The notes beneath the pieces are model-generated. The model was not told where the DNA came from. It made no database searches and was given only the letters and a program-made list of their open reading frames with translations. From positions 248,001 through 312,000 of the forward strand of contig NZ_STGE01000068.1 in NCBI RefSeq assembly GCF_005222675.1: a DNA stretch of 64,000 nt. The letters are read 5' to 3'. Below are positions 51,204 to 60,249 of this stretch, in pieces (the stretch's first letter is position 1; every line of letters begins with the position of its first letter). The translations under genes and the position numbers were made by a program. The stretch comes from Mycolicibacterium sp. CR10. Lineage in GTDB: Bacteria; Actinomycetota; Actinomycetes; Mycobacteriales; Mycobacteriaceae.

Positions 51204-52625
51204 TCAGGCGTCGACGACTTTATCCGTCTCGGCGGTTCGCCGCTGCTCGGCGGCGCGCCGGCGGACATCGATCGTCTCGCCGAGGATCCGCGCCAGCTGC
51301 GGATTGCGTTGCACCACAGCGGCCATCACATCCCGCGGGATCGAGATCAGCGTGGTGTCCCGTAGTGCCACGGCCCCGGTCAGTACAGGTTGTCGGGTCA
51401 GCGCCGTGGATCCGATGTAGTTGCCGGCATCGAGGTGCCCGAGGGTCAGCCATTCGCCGGTATCGGTGGTGGCGGTGAGGGCCAGTTCGCCGTCGGCGAC
51501 GAAGGCGATGGAATCGGGGACAGAGCCCACCGATTGCACCGTCTCTCCTTCGCTGTAGATCAGCGTACGACTATGGGAGAGCATGGAATCGACCGTTTTC
51601 GCATCCAGTCCGAACGCGGTGGCGATCCGACGCGCGTGTGCCGCCGTATCCACGGTGTGGTCCTCGTCGCCGCACTCAGCGTCGTCGAGATGCAGCCCCG
51701 CGCGTCGCGCGGCGTACCAGACTCGTTGGAGCAATTGGTTTCTCGCGGCACCCTCGTCGGCAGGAGACGCGACGGGCACTGACACCTTGTACTCCCCCGC
51801 GCCCAGCGCGGTCACGCGGGCCTCAGATCCCGGGAGCCGCTGAGGAAGCGCATCGGCGACTGCCTTCACCGTCTGCACCACAACTCCCGGCCGGTCGTCG
51901 ACGGAGAACGTGAGCGTCGACGTGCAGGAGAACGCCGAACCGGCGACGCGGCTGAGGTTGGTGAAGGCAGCCCCGGCAAGGACGGCGTTGGGAACGATCT
52001 TGATCCCGTTACCGGTGTCGATGTGGACGGAACGCCAGTTCACCTCGAGCACCCGTCCCTTGACCGAGCCGGTGTCCAGCCAGTCGCCCTTGCGGAAGGG
52101 TTGCTCGAACAGCAGGAAAAGGCCGGCGATGACAGGGCCGACAGCTGTCTGAACCGCAAGGCCGATGACGATCGAGGTGACACCCACCGCGGCGAACAGG
52201 CCGCCGATGTTCGTGCCCCACACCCAGGAGAACAGCAGACCCAGACCGATAACGATGACCACGAGACGGCCCAGGTCGATGAAGATGGTGGGCAGGCGTT
52301 CGCGCCACGTGCCCGGCCGTGCTTGGCCGAACAGCGCCGCGTTGGCACCCGACAGTGCGAACAGAATGAGCAGGAACCCGAACACGGTGGCGGCAATTCG
52401 CGGCCACGTCGCCTCCACACCTGCGTCGTTGAGCTGATCGATCAGGATGAACAACCCCAGCGCGGGAAGAACTCCGTTGCGCAGCAGCAGAATCGGGCGC
52501 GTGTAGCTGCTCTTCCGACGAAGCAGCCACTGGTGGATCTCGGTGAGGATGAGTAAGGCGACGGGTAGCGCGACGACGACGGCCGCTGTGGGCCAGAACC
52601 AGGGCTGGGCCGTTAGGGCATTCAC
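51204..52625 (-). CDS. MscS-type channel fused to a cyclic-nucleotide-binding-like domain
   Basis: 473 residues. Three to four membrane helices, the MscS core GLFAAVGVTSIVIGLAVQTAVGPVIAGLFLLFEQPFRKGDWLDTGSVKGRVLEVNWRSVHIDTGNGIKIVPNAVLAGAAFTN, then a CNBD-like domain from about 340. The phosphate-binding cassette (usually GE-A-L-x4-R-x-A) reads YIGSTALTRQPVLTGAVAL, without the Glu and Arg. Relative of M. tuberculosis Rv2434c. GTG 52625 overlaps the cyclase stop (GTGA), so the two are coupled. Confidence 0.9.
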   Translation of the reverse strand: MNALTAQPWFWPTAAVVVALPVALLILTEIHQWLLRRKSSYTRPILLLRNGVLPALGLFILIDQLNDAGVEATWPRIAATVFGFLLILFALSGANAALFGQARPGTWRERLPTIFIDLGRLVVIVIGLGLLFSWVWGTNIGGLFAAVGVTSIVIGLAVQTAVGPVIAGLFLLFEQPFRKGDWLDTGSVKGRVLEVNWRSVHIDTGNGIKIVPNAVLAGAAFTNLSRVAGSAFSCTSTLTFSVDDRPGVVVQTVKAVADALPQRLPGSEARVTALGAGEYKVSVPVASPADEGAARNQLLQRVWYAARRAGLHLDDAECGDEDHTVDTAAHARRIATAFGLDAKTVDSMLSHSRTLIYSEGETVQSVGSVPDSIAFVADGELALTATTDTGEWLTLGHLDAGNYIGSTALTRQPVLTGAVALRDTTLISIPRDVMAAVVQRNPQLARILGETIDVRRRAAEQRRTAETDKVVDA

Positions 52626-54769
52626 GTCGTCACGCGCCCAGGCAGCTGCAGCGACCAGACCGGCTCGGTGCCGTCGGCGCCGGCGACCGATCCGGCCTCG
52701 GTGAAGGCGTGGAACGCGGTGAGGCTGACGTGCACCCGATCGCTGACGAAGACACCTGGCCTGTTGGAGGCCGCGTGAACGCGGTGTGCGAGATCAACGG
52801 CTTCTCCCCAGAGATCGTAGATCCGCGAGCGCTGCCCGATGAGTCCGCTCGACACCGGCCCGCTGTCGATACCCACCCGCAGGGCCAGATGGGCATCGTG
52901 CTGCTCGTTGAACAGGTCGATGATCTCGACGAGTTCGATCGCGAACGCCACCGTCCGGCTGTCATGGTCGACCCGGGGCACCGCAAGACCGCAGGTGGCC
53001 AGAAATCCGTTGTGCAGACTGCGTACCCGCTCGATTCCGTGGTGCTCCGCCGCGGCGTCGAACGCCTCGATCAGGGTGTTGAGCAGACGCACAGATTCCT
53101 CGGACGACAGCGATTCGGCGAATTCTTTGAAGTTCAGCAGTTCGGCGTAGACGACGGACACGTCACGGTAATCGCCGCTGATGGTCTTCTCACCGTCGCG
53201 GAAGCGCCGCGCCACGGATTCGGGCATCAGCGAAGCCAGCAGTTCGTCGTTCTCCCGTCGCTGTTCGTCGATCAGCTCTTGCTTGGTGCGCAGACTGGCG
53301 CTCAGATCATTGAATTCGGCTGCGAGATCACCGAACTCGTCCTTGGTGGTGACGGGGACTGTCACCCCGAGTTCGCCGCTGGTGACGCGCCGGACGGCGG
53401 CGGCCAGCCGGGTCAGCGGGCGGGTCAACAGACGGCTCATGAAGAGCGCGACGATGCAGACCACCAGCACGATGGCGGCCGTCGACAAGGCGATGTTTCG
53501 GGCGAAGGTGTTGACCGGGGCCAGCGCCTCGTTTTCATCGATCTTGGCCACCAGCACCCAGTCCAGTCCGGGAATGTCTAGGGGCATGTAGGCGACCAGC
53601 GACGTGGGGCCGATGTAGTCGTCGTCGGTGGCCACGCCGGACTCTGCTGCGAGGGCTCGGTTGACGGCGAGGGTGTCGACGGGCTGCAGCAGGACACTGC
53701 CGCCGACGTCGACTTCGCGTTCAGCTACGTCTGTCGGCGTGCCGTTCGCGACGACATCGGCGACGTAGGTGTCCGGATTCGTCAGGAGTTCACGCGATAC
53801 GGAGCGCATCAACTTGTCGGGCCCGGCGAGGTAGGTCTCGCCGGTTGCCCCCAAACCGTCTTCCTCCCAACCTTTGTCGCCAGTCATCACGTTGTTGATG
53901 CCATCGATGGGAAGTTGGAGGGCCAGCACTCCGGCGATGTTGCCGCCGTTGCCGATCGGCGAGAGCACCCACAGCGTCGGTCTGTCATACGAGGGTGGAT
54001 AACGCTCCATATCGGTGATGAACGTCTGGTCCACCGACGTCGCCCTCAACGCATCGCGGTAGGCATCGGCCAAAATCGATGTCCGGTAAGGACCGGTGAA
54101 CAGGTTCGTTCCGAGGTCGGCACCCTTGTAGGCGGTGTACACCACGTTGCCGTTGAGATCGAGGATCATCGAGTCCTCGAAGCCGAACCGGGTCGTGAGG
54201 TCGGTGAAGAACGGCTGATACCGGGCGTTGGCCGCGGACCAGGCACTGGGATCACCCGCGGTCTGCATGGCCAGTGACGCGTCGAAATCACCCTTGGCGG
54301 GCACTGCGTAGGCGTTCTGCAGATAGATCGCCGCATTCCCCGTCGGCTCGAACAGTGTGGGATCGGCGGACTCGCCGGTCTGCTTGCTCAGCGCGGGCGC
54401 GAAAATGTTCTCGTAGTAGCGCGATACCGCCGCCCGGGCTTCCGGTGCCGGCGGGGTGCCGTCGAGTTCCGCGAACGCCGCACTGAAATCGCGGACCGCG
54501 TTGACGGTGGTGACCCCGTGCGTCACGATCGACGCGGCGATGCTCACCGTGTCGAAATAGTTGGTGATCTCGCGGGCCCGTGATTCCCGCAGCTGCGTCA
54601 TCCTCTTGAACTCGGCGCTGCGCAGCGATTGGGTGCCGGAAACGTACCCGATGGTTCCGGCGACCAGCACGGAGATGATGCTGACGAGCAGCAGGACGAT
54701 CAGCAGTTTCGACTGGATTCCCAGACCCTGCCGCGGACGCCGGACGGATCGGGCTGACTGCAATGCCAA
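52622..54769 (-). CDS. Membrane class III cyclase-like protein, catalytically degenerate
   Basis: 715 residues: N-terminal helix (about 18-40), an extracytoplasmic Cache-like sensor (about 45-425), a second helix (AALSTAAIVLVVCIVALFMS region), HAMP (LTRPLTRLAAAVRRVTSGELGV), then a cyclase homology domain from about 530. The two metal Asp of active cyclases (FAD, GD) correspond to Glu in VVYAELLNF and Asn in RSLHNGFLA. It resembles Rv2435c. It probably senses an outside ligand and acts on the overlapping MscS-like channel (inference). Confidence 0.9.
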   Translation of the reverse strand: MALQSARSVRRPRQGLGIQSKLLIVLLLVSIISVLVAGTIGYVSGTQSLRSAEFKRMTQLRESRAREITNYFDTVSIAASIVTHGVTTVNAVRDFSAAFAELDGTPPAPEARAAVSRYYENIFAPALSKQTGESADPTLFEPTGNAAIYLQNAYAVPAKGDFDASLAMQTAGDPSAWSAANARYQPFFTDLTTRFGFEDSMILDLNGNVVYTAYKGADLGTNLFTGPYRTSILADAYRDALRATSVDQTFITDMERYPPSYDRPTLWVLSPIGNGGNIAGVLALQLPIDGINNVMTGDKGWEEDGLGATGETYLAGPDKLMRSVSRELLTNPDTYVADVVANGTPTDVAEREVDVGGSVLLQPVDTLAVNRALAAESGVATDDDYIGPTSLVAYMPLDIPGLDWVLVAKIDENEALAPVNTFARNIALSTAAIVLVVCIVALFMSRLLTRPLTRLAAAVRRVTSGELGVTVPVTTKDEFGDLAAEFNDLSASLRTKQELIDEQRRENDELLASLMPESVARRFRDGEKTISGDYRDVSVVYAELLNFKEFAESLSSEESVRLLNTLIEAFDAAAEHHGIERVRSLHNGFLATCGLAVPRVDHDSRTVAFAIELVEIIDLFNEQHDAHLALRVGIDSGPVSSGLIGQRSRIYDLWGEAVDLAHRVHAASNRPGVFVSDRVHVSLTAFHAFTEAGSVAGADGTEPVWSLQLPGRVTT

Positions 54770-54841
54770 CGGGCCCCCTTGAGTAGTGCCGCATCACCGG
54801 CGGACCGACGCTGCGTCCGCTGTCCGTGCGACCGAGTCGAT

Positions 54842-55609
54842 CTATGTGGTCTCGAGCGCGTCTTCGCGTACGGGGCGCTCGGCGAGTGCCTCTCGCCGCC
54901 CGAAGATCAGCGGGTACAGCGCACCGGCGATGGCCGCACCGACCAGCGGAGCGAGCCAGAAGACCCACAACTGGGCGGGCGCACCGTCGGCGTTGAAGAA
55001 GGCGACGCCGGTGGACCGTGCCGGGTTCACCGAGGTATTCGAGATCGGAATGCTCACCAGGTGAATGAGTGTCAGGCACAGCCCGATCGCCAATCCGGCG
55101 AAGCCTTTCGGTGCGCGGTCTTCTGTGGCGCCCAAAATCACCCAGATGAATACCGCGGTCAACACGATCTCAGCAACGATCACCGACCACAGCGAAAAGC
55201 CGCCGGGAGAATGCGCGCCGAATCCGTTGGCCGCCATGTTTCCGACCGGATCGAAATCGGGCCGGCCCTTGGCGATCACGAAAATGGTGAGCCCGCCCAG
55301 GAGTCCTCCGACTACCTGCGCCAGCCAGTACGGCACAACGGCTTTCCACTCGATTCGTCCGGCGATCGCCGCCCCGAGCGTGACCGCAGGGTTGAAATGG
55401 CCACCCGATACGGTGCCGAACGCGTACACAGCGGTGAGCACCGTGAGCCCGAAGGCAAGGGCGACGCCGAGAAATCCGATACCCAGGGAGACGTCGCCGG
55501 AGGACACGAAAGCTGCAGCGAAAACCGCACTTCCGCAACCACCGAGCACCAGCCAGAAAGTGCCGAATAGTTCGGCCGCAATCCTGTGCAACATTGTCGG
55601 AATGGGCAT
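54842..55609 (-). CDS. aqpZ: Aquaporin Z family water channel
   Basis: 255 residues with six membrane helices and both NPA boxes (GHFNPAVTLG, NPARSTG). Selectivity residues, His in the second half, and Cys in the first helices follow the water-selective AqpZ type. ATG 55609 has GGGGAGG 4 nt upstream, preferred to ATG 55651. It may matter together with the osmosensing channel upstream. The 247 bp between it and the next gene at 55857 show nothing else. Confidence 0.93.
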   Translation of the reverse strand: MPIPTMLHRIAAELFGTFWLVLGGCGSAVFAAAFVSSGDVSLGIGFLGVALAFGLTVLTAVYAFGTVSGGHFNPAVTLGAAIAGRIEWKAVVPYWLAQVVGGLLGGLTIFVIAKGRPDFDPVGNMAANGFGAHSPGGFSLWSVIVAEIVLTAVFIWVILGATEDRAPKGFAGLAIGLCLTLIHLVSIPISNTSVNPARSTGVAFFNADGAPAQLWVFWLAPLVGAAIAGALYPLIFGRREALAERPVREDALETT

Positions 55610-55856
55610 TATGCCTCCCCTGCATCGATGTGCCACCGCAAACTGTGACACGCATTCCCCCAGGATTTGCTGGTTTCATCGAGATTTGCCGCAGTCGTGA
55701 TGTCAACGAGACTGCCGAAATGGCTGACACTCACCGGTCTCGACATCGGCTCATGCTCTGGGTGCGAGCGCGAGATTCGCAAGGCGCACAGGGTCATTTG
55801 CCGCGATGCAGCCCAGCGACTGCTACCGCCTGAGGGAGGAGTCGGCGATCAGGAGC

Positions 55857-57311
55857 TCAAGCGGCTTGATCGTCGAAAATCGGACGCCCGTAATGGATGC
55901 GGCCCACGACGGTTCTGCGCTGATGGAGCGCGACGAGCGAGCCCGACCGAACCACGCCCAGTGGCCCAGGTTTCGCGAAGCGCCCGATGCCCGCAACCTT
56001 TACCGCGAAGCCCGCTTTGGCCTGCCGGTATCCGACGCGGGTCCCGGCGCCGAAGACAATGAGCAGTCCGGCCAGACCCGGGAGAGCACCAGTGAACAAC
56101 GCCCACAACGACAGCGGCACGAGCAGCGCGTCGAACGCTCGATCGATGAGCGACTGCGGTTCGCCTACTGGACCGGGTACCGGCGACGGAACTGCCTGAA
56201 CCGGCGCCGACACCGCAGAAAGGGCAGCGGGGAAGAACGCCTCAATCCCCGAACGTGGGTCAATGTCGTCCACCACGTGCACCGGTGCCGTCAGCATCGG
56301 GTGCGGTGCCTCTGGCAGGCCGACGGCCGGCGTCCTGGCGGTGGCCAACTGAGCCCGGCTATCGGAGAGGGAACCGATCCCCACCGGGCCGGCGGGGACA
56401 AAAACGCCGAACAATGCGGCGAAGTCCGAGGGCAGCTGCGCGGCTGCGGTTGCCGAATCTGTCACCGATCTCATGACGGTGTGGAGCAACGTGATGACGT
56501 CGACTACGGGGGTTTGCGAGAAGGGAAGCCCCAAGATCACCGGTGGCACCGCGGCGACAGCATTTCCCAGGGATACGACAACCTTGGTGATCGTGGAGAG
56601 CACTTGGGCGATCTGCACCCGTGCCCGTGTCACCTCGCGCTCGTCCTGGCCGACGGGGTTGGGCTGCGCCACCGGTCCGTAGGGACTCGCCGCGACGGGA
56701 TCTGACGTTCCAGACGAGGGGCCATTCCAGGAGATCCCGGATGAGTCTGTGGTGTCACGTGTGTCCGGCACGGGCACCACGGGCGCGAGCGCCTCGGCCT
56801 CCGACACCGGAGAATCCACAACTGTGGCATCGGGCGCCAGGGACGGCGCATCTTCACCGGGCACTGAATCGAGTGTGACGTTCTCAGGGGCGGCACCCGC
56901 CGCCTCATCGCTCTCGAGGGTGGTGTCGCCATCCACGGCGATCTCGCCATCGAGGACGGTGTCGCCATCAACGGCGAAGTCGCCATCGACGGTGGCTGCA
57001 CCGTCATAGCCCTCTGCACCACTCGCGGAGGATTGCGTCTGCTGAGCGGGCTTCCACGTACGATCGCGGCGCGATTCCAAGCTTCGGGTGGCGCTGCGCA
57101 CGATGTTGCGCAATGACGTCTTGACGAGATCGCGATTGCTGGCCACCGAGCCCTCGGACTGGCTGGAACCTGGTTCGCGGGTGTCTGCGGGGCTTTGCGA
57201 GGCGGTATCCCCGGCACCGGTGTCCGCTGTCGCGACCGCGCCGCCGGCCCCAGCCAGGAGTAGCGCAGTGAGGATCACCAACACTCCCATGGCACCGCGT
57301 AAGCGCCGCAT
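55857..57311 (-). CDS. Exported repeat-containing mycobacterial protein
   Basis: 484 residues with an N-terminal signal or anchor (MGVLVILTALLLAGAGGAVATA). The Ser/Ala/Asp-rich middle includes short tandem units (VDGDFAVDGDTVLDGEIAVD). A hydrophobic C-terminal helix (VPLSLWALFTGALPGLAGLLIVFGAG) is followed by a basic tail (RVGYRQAKAGFAVKVAGIGRFAKPGPLG). This layout suggests a wall-spanning protein held in the membrane by its C-terminus. Unknown function. ATG 57311 (MRRLRGAMG) is chosen. Confidence 0.72.
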   Translation of the reverse strand: MRRLRGAMGVLVILTALLLAGAGGAVATADTGAGDTASQSPADTREPGSSQSEGSVASNRDLVKTSLRNIVRSATRSLESRRDRTWKPAQQTQSSASGAEGYDGAATVDGDFAVDGDTVLDGEIAVDGDTTLESDEAAGAAPENVTLDSVPGEDAPSLAPDATVVDSPVSEAEALAPVVPVPDTRDTTDSSGISWNGPSSGTSDPVAASPYGPVAQPNPVGQDEREVTRARVQIAQVLSTITKVVVSLGNAVAAVPPVILGLPFSQTPVVDVITLLHTVMRSVTDSATAAAQLPSDFAALFGVFVPAGPVGIGSLSDSRAQLATARTPAVGLPEAPHPMLTAPVHVVDDIDPRSGIEAFFPAALSAVSAPVQAVPSPVPGPVGEPQSLIDRAFDALLVPLSLWALFTGALPGLAGLLIVFGAGTRVGYRQAKAGFAVKVAGIGRFAKPGPLGVVRSGSLVALHQRRTVVGRIHYGRPIFDDQAA

Positions 57312-57528
57312 CAGTAGACCTTTCTCAACCCGAACTGGACAGCGTTCGCCCGAAAAGCCGAACCGCAATTGTTGCACAACCCACCCACGACGCTGCAAAA
57401 AGGCGGAATCGCCCAAAACCCGAGGCAATGAGCAAACGGTCCTCGACGGTCGCGTGCGGGATCGAAGGCGATACCGTCAGGACACGGGCTGCTACCGGCG
57501 CCGACCCCGACCAGAAATGAGGCGTGTG

Positions 57529-57942
57529 ATGCATCCGTTCCGCAAGGCCGTCGAAGCCCGCGACGAGATGGCCATCGAAGCGTTGCTGGCCGACGATGTC
57601 GTCTTCACCAGCCCGGTCGCCTTCAGGCCCTACCCGGGTAAGCCCATCACCGCGGCGATCCTGCGCGGCGTCATGCGCGTCTTCGACGACTTCCGCTACA
57701 TCCGGGAGATCGCCGACAGCGACGGCCGCGATCACGCCCTGGTCTTCGAGGCGACAGTGGCAGGCAAGGCCGTCACCGGATGCGACTTCCTCCACATGAA
57801 TGACGACGGCCTGATCGATGACTTCATGGTGATGGTCCGCCCGCTGTCGGGCGCCACGGCACTGGCCGACGCCATGGGTGCGCAGTTCGACCGCATTCAG
57901 CGGGAGGCGATCGACGCCAGTCAGGGGCCGGCTCAGGCGTAG
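57529..57942 (+). CDS. NTF2/SnoaL-like protein
   Basis: 137 residues of the NTF2 fold: FRKAVEARDEMAIEALLADDVVFTSPVAFRPYPGKPITAAILRGVMRVFDDFRYIREIADSDGRDHALVFEATVAGKAVTGCDFLHMNDDGLIDDFMVMVRPLSGA. Could be an isomerase, hydrolase or ligand binder. ATG 57529 follows GAGG by about 6 nt. The next gene starts 3 bp after its stop, so they form an operon. Confidence 0.88.
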   Translation: MHPFRKAVEARDEMAIEALLADDVVFTSPVAFRPYPGKPITAAILRGVMRVFDDFRYIREIADSDGRDHALVFEATVAGKAVTGCDFLHMNDDGLIDDFMVMVRPLSGATALADAMGAQFDRIQREAIDASQGPAQA

Positions 57943-57945
57943 CGC

Positions 57946-58770
57946 GTGCTGCCCGCCGACAATCACGTCCACTCCCGTTGGTCGTGGGACACCGCCAAGA
58001 CGTCGACGCTGGAGCTCGCCTGCGCGCGCGCCGTCGAGCGGGGCGTTCCGGCGGTGGCGTTCACCGAACACGTCGACTTCACCGAGTGGGGTGACGGCGA
58101 CACCGGCTATCCCGCAACAGAAGTCGGCGATCGGCCAAAGGTCCGGTCGTTCGACGTCCAGGGGTACTCAGCCGATATCGAACGATGCCGCGAGATGTTT
58201 CCCGACCTGCGCATCCTGGCGGGCATCGAAGCCGGCGAGCCCCACCTTTTTCCCGTGAGCGTGGCCGGTGTCCTCGGTGCCGGCAGATTCGACCGGATTC
58301 TGGGCAGCCTGCACGCCATCCCCCTGGACGGCTCGCTCGAATGGGTGGATTCCGCGTTGTTCCGCCGGCTCGATCCGCACGACCTCGTGGACCGCTACTT
58401 CACCGACATGCTGACGCTGGTCGAACGCTCCGCGGTGTTCAACGTCCTTGCCCACTGCGACTACCCGCGGCGGTACTGGCCGGCTGAGCGCGCCGGGGCG
58501 TATCGCGAGACCGACTTCGAAGAGCACTACCGCACCGTGTTCCGGGCGCTGGCCGCCACAGATCGGGCACTCGAGATCAACACCCGCTCCCCGATGGCCT
58601 CGGTCGACCTGGTCCGATGGTGGTGGCAGGAGGGCGGCGACGCGGTGTCCTTCGGAAGCGACGCCCACCAACCTCAGCGGGTCGGCGAGCGCTTCGAGTT
58701 GGCGCGCGACATCGTCGAGGCCGCCGGATTCCGTTCCGGCAGCGATCGCTTCGACTTCTGGCGGCGCTGA
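57946..58770 (+). CDS. PHP-domain phosphoesterase (HisK/histidinol-phosphatase-like)
   Basis: 274 residues. Metal ligands lie in DNHVHSRWSWD, FTEHVDF, GIEAGEPH, LGSLHA, LAHCDYPRRY and FGSDAHQPQRVG, the full PHP set. It hydrolyses a phosphate monoester; histidinol phosphate is only one option, because no his genes are near. GTG 57946 is the start. Confidence 0.9.
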   Translation: MLPADNHVHSRWSWDTAKTSTLELACARAVERGVPAVAFTEHVDFTEWGDGDTGYPATEVGDRPKVRSFDVQGYSADIERCREMFPDLRILAGIEAGEPHLFPVSVAGVLGAGRFDRILGSLHAIPLDGSLEWVDSALFRRLDPHDLVDRYFTDMLTLVERSAVFNVLAHCDYPRRYWPAERAGAYRETDFEEHYRTVFRALAATDRALEINTRSPMASVDLVRWWWQEGGDAVSFGSDAHQPQRVGERFELARDIVEAAGFRSGSDRFDFWRR

Positions 58771-58795
58771 GCGACGTCCCGGGAGGGTGGCAACG

Positions 58796-60034
58796 TCAGC
58801 CCGAACGGCCGGCGGTGGCGAGACGCAGTAGCTCAGCCGCCTCCCCCTGGTACGCGTACTCGGCCCAGCCCTGCGGCGTGGATCCGAAGCGGGAGTCGAC
58901 GACCGACGGGTCTGCGCCGGCCGCGAGCAGCTTCTGAATCAATCCGAGTTCGCCATCCCAGGCCGCATGGTGCAGCGCCGTGGCGCCGTGCTCGTCGCGG
59001 GCGTTCGGGTCCTCGGGAAACGTGCGGGCGACCAGTTCCACCCCGGTCACGTCCACTCCGTGGCGGGCGAGCAGAGCCAGCCGTCGCGCGAACCCGTGCT
59101 CGGCCGCCCAGGCCACCTGGACCCGCCACATCTGCTCACGGGTGGGGATCGCCTCGTCCAACACCAGTTCCCACGGGCTCGGGCCCGCGTCGGCCAGGCC
59201 GTAGTCGAACAGCAGCTCCAAGTGCGAGTCATCCGGCCGGAACATTCGGTTGTAGAGCGTTTGCTGGTCGGCGGGATGAGCGCCCCAGTCGAGCAGAAGC
59301 GTGGCGAGCCCTCGCGCGAACGGGTGCCGGGGCTGTCTCCGTGGGCCCTGCTCCCCTTCGCCGAAGACGCCGGTGAGCACCGTGAAGGGCGTAGACATTC
59401 CACGCCACAGGTAGCCGGCATCGGGATCGGCACCTGCCTGGAGCAAAAGTGTTGCGGCAGCGATCACTTGGCCCTGCGTGCGACCGGTGTCGATGCGGGA
59501 GTAGCACAGGTACATCAACGGGACCCAACCGAACGGTCCGCCGGCACTCGTCGACAGTTCACGGTGGCCGGCGAGGTGGCGTTCCAGGGCTGCCGGGTCG
59601 GCGGCCGCCGCGGCCGCCCAGACATGCCGATCCACCAGGCCCGGCTCGACAGCCAACATCCCGGCGGCCGCGGTCCAGCGTGGGGGTGCATCGGTGTCGG
59701 TGTAGCGCAGCACCGACAACGCGCAGAACCGGTCGACGTCAGCCAGGCTGTCCTCGTCGACGCGGCTGGGGTCGACACTGAGATCGTCGGCGATCTCGAG
59801 ATAGTGGACGAGCGCCGGCCAGCTGGAGAAGCCGTAGCCGCGTGCGACGGTCAGCCGCGCGTCGTGCAGCGCGAACTTCTCGGGTGCCTCCGCCAATGCC
59901 AGGTCGGGTGTCGGGTGGTGCTGGCGGACCACCTCGACACCGCGGGGGTCGACGGCGGACACGCTCCGCTGGAGAGCGCGAGCCTCGTCATGCAGATAAC
60001 TCAGAGAGGGATTGTCGGGCAGTGTGCTGGCCAT
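58796..60034 (-). CDS. Ankyrin-repeat protein
   Basis: 412 residues. Ankyrin-like repeats include TLLLQAGADPDAGYL, LATLLLDWGAHPAD, LELLFDYGLAD and, clearest, RDEHGATALHHAAWDGELGLIQKLLAAGADPSVVDSRFGSTPQGWAEYAYQG. The N-terminus (PSLSYLHDEARALQRSV, then FSSWPALVHYLE) is typical of actinobacterial relatives. Likely a protein-protein scaffold; partner unknown. ATG 60034 follows GAGAGGAGG. Confidence 0.9.
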   Translation of the reverse strand: MASTLPDNPSLSYLHDEARALQRSVSAVDPRGVEVVRQHHPTPDLALAEAPEKFALHDARLTVARGYGFSSWPALVHYLEIADDLSVDPSRVDEDSLADVDRFCALSVLRYTDTDAPPRWTAAAGMLAVEPGLVDRHVWAAAAAADPAALERHLAGHRELSTSAGGPFGWVPLMYLCYSRIDTGRTQGQVIAAATLLLQAGADPDAGYLWRGMSTPFTVLTGVFGEGEQGPRRQPRHPFARGLATLLLDWGAHPADQQTLYNRMFRPDDSHLELLFDYGLADAGPSPWELVLDEAIPTREQMWRVQVAWAAEHGFARRLALLARHGVDVTGVELVARTFPEDPNARDEHGATALHHAAWDGELGLIQKLLAAGADPSVVDSRFGSTPQGWAEYAYQGEAAELLRLATAGRSG

Positions 60035-60226
60035 CGCGGCCTCCTCTCGTCAACCCGCCGTCCGCGTGGTCGGGCCGAGAAAGAGACAAGGTCGGCGACG
60101 ATCAACGATGTGAGCACGGAGGCTGAGCCTCTTCGAGCGGACGTCGGGTGGTTCTGCGCGCCCGTGGCGAGTCTAAGCCGTCATCGCGCCAATCGGGCCA
60201 AAGTGGTGGCGGATAAGCGTCAGTGG

Positions 60227-60245
60227 GTAGGTATAGCTAACCTGC
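60227..60245 (+). promoter_or_regulatory. Iron box (IdeR/DtxR operator)
   Basis: GTAGGTATAGCTAACCTGC matches 13 of 19 positions of the IdeR consensus TTAGGTTAGGCTAACCTAA, with the right half nearly perfect. It overlaps TAACCT (60238-60243), the probable -10 of a leaderless transcript for GTG 60250. Predicts repression by IdeR when iron is sufficient. Confidence 0.65.
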
Positions 60246-60249
60246 TCGG

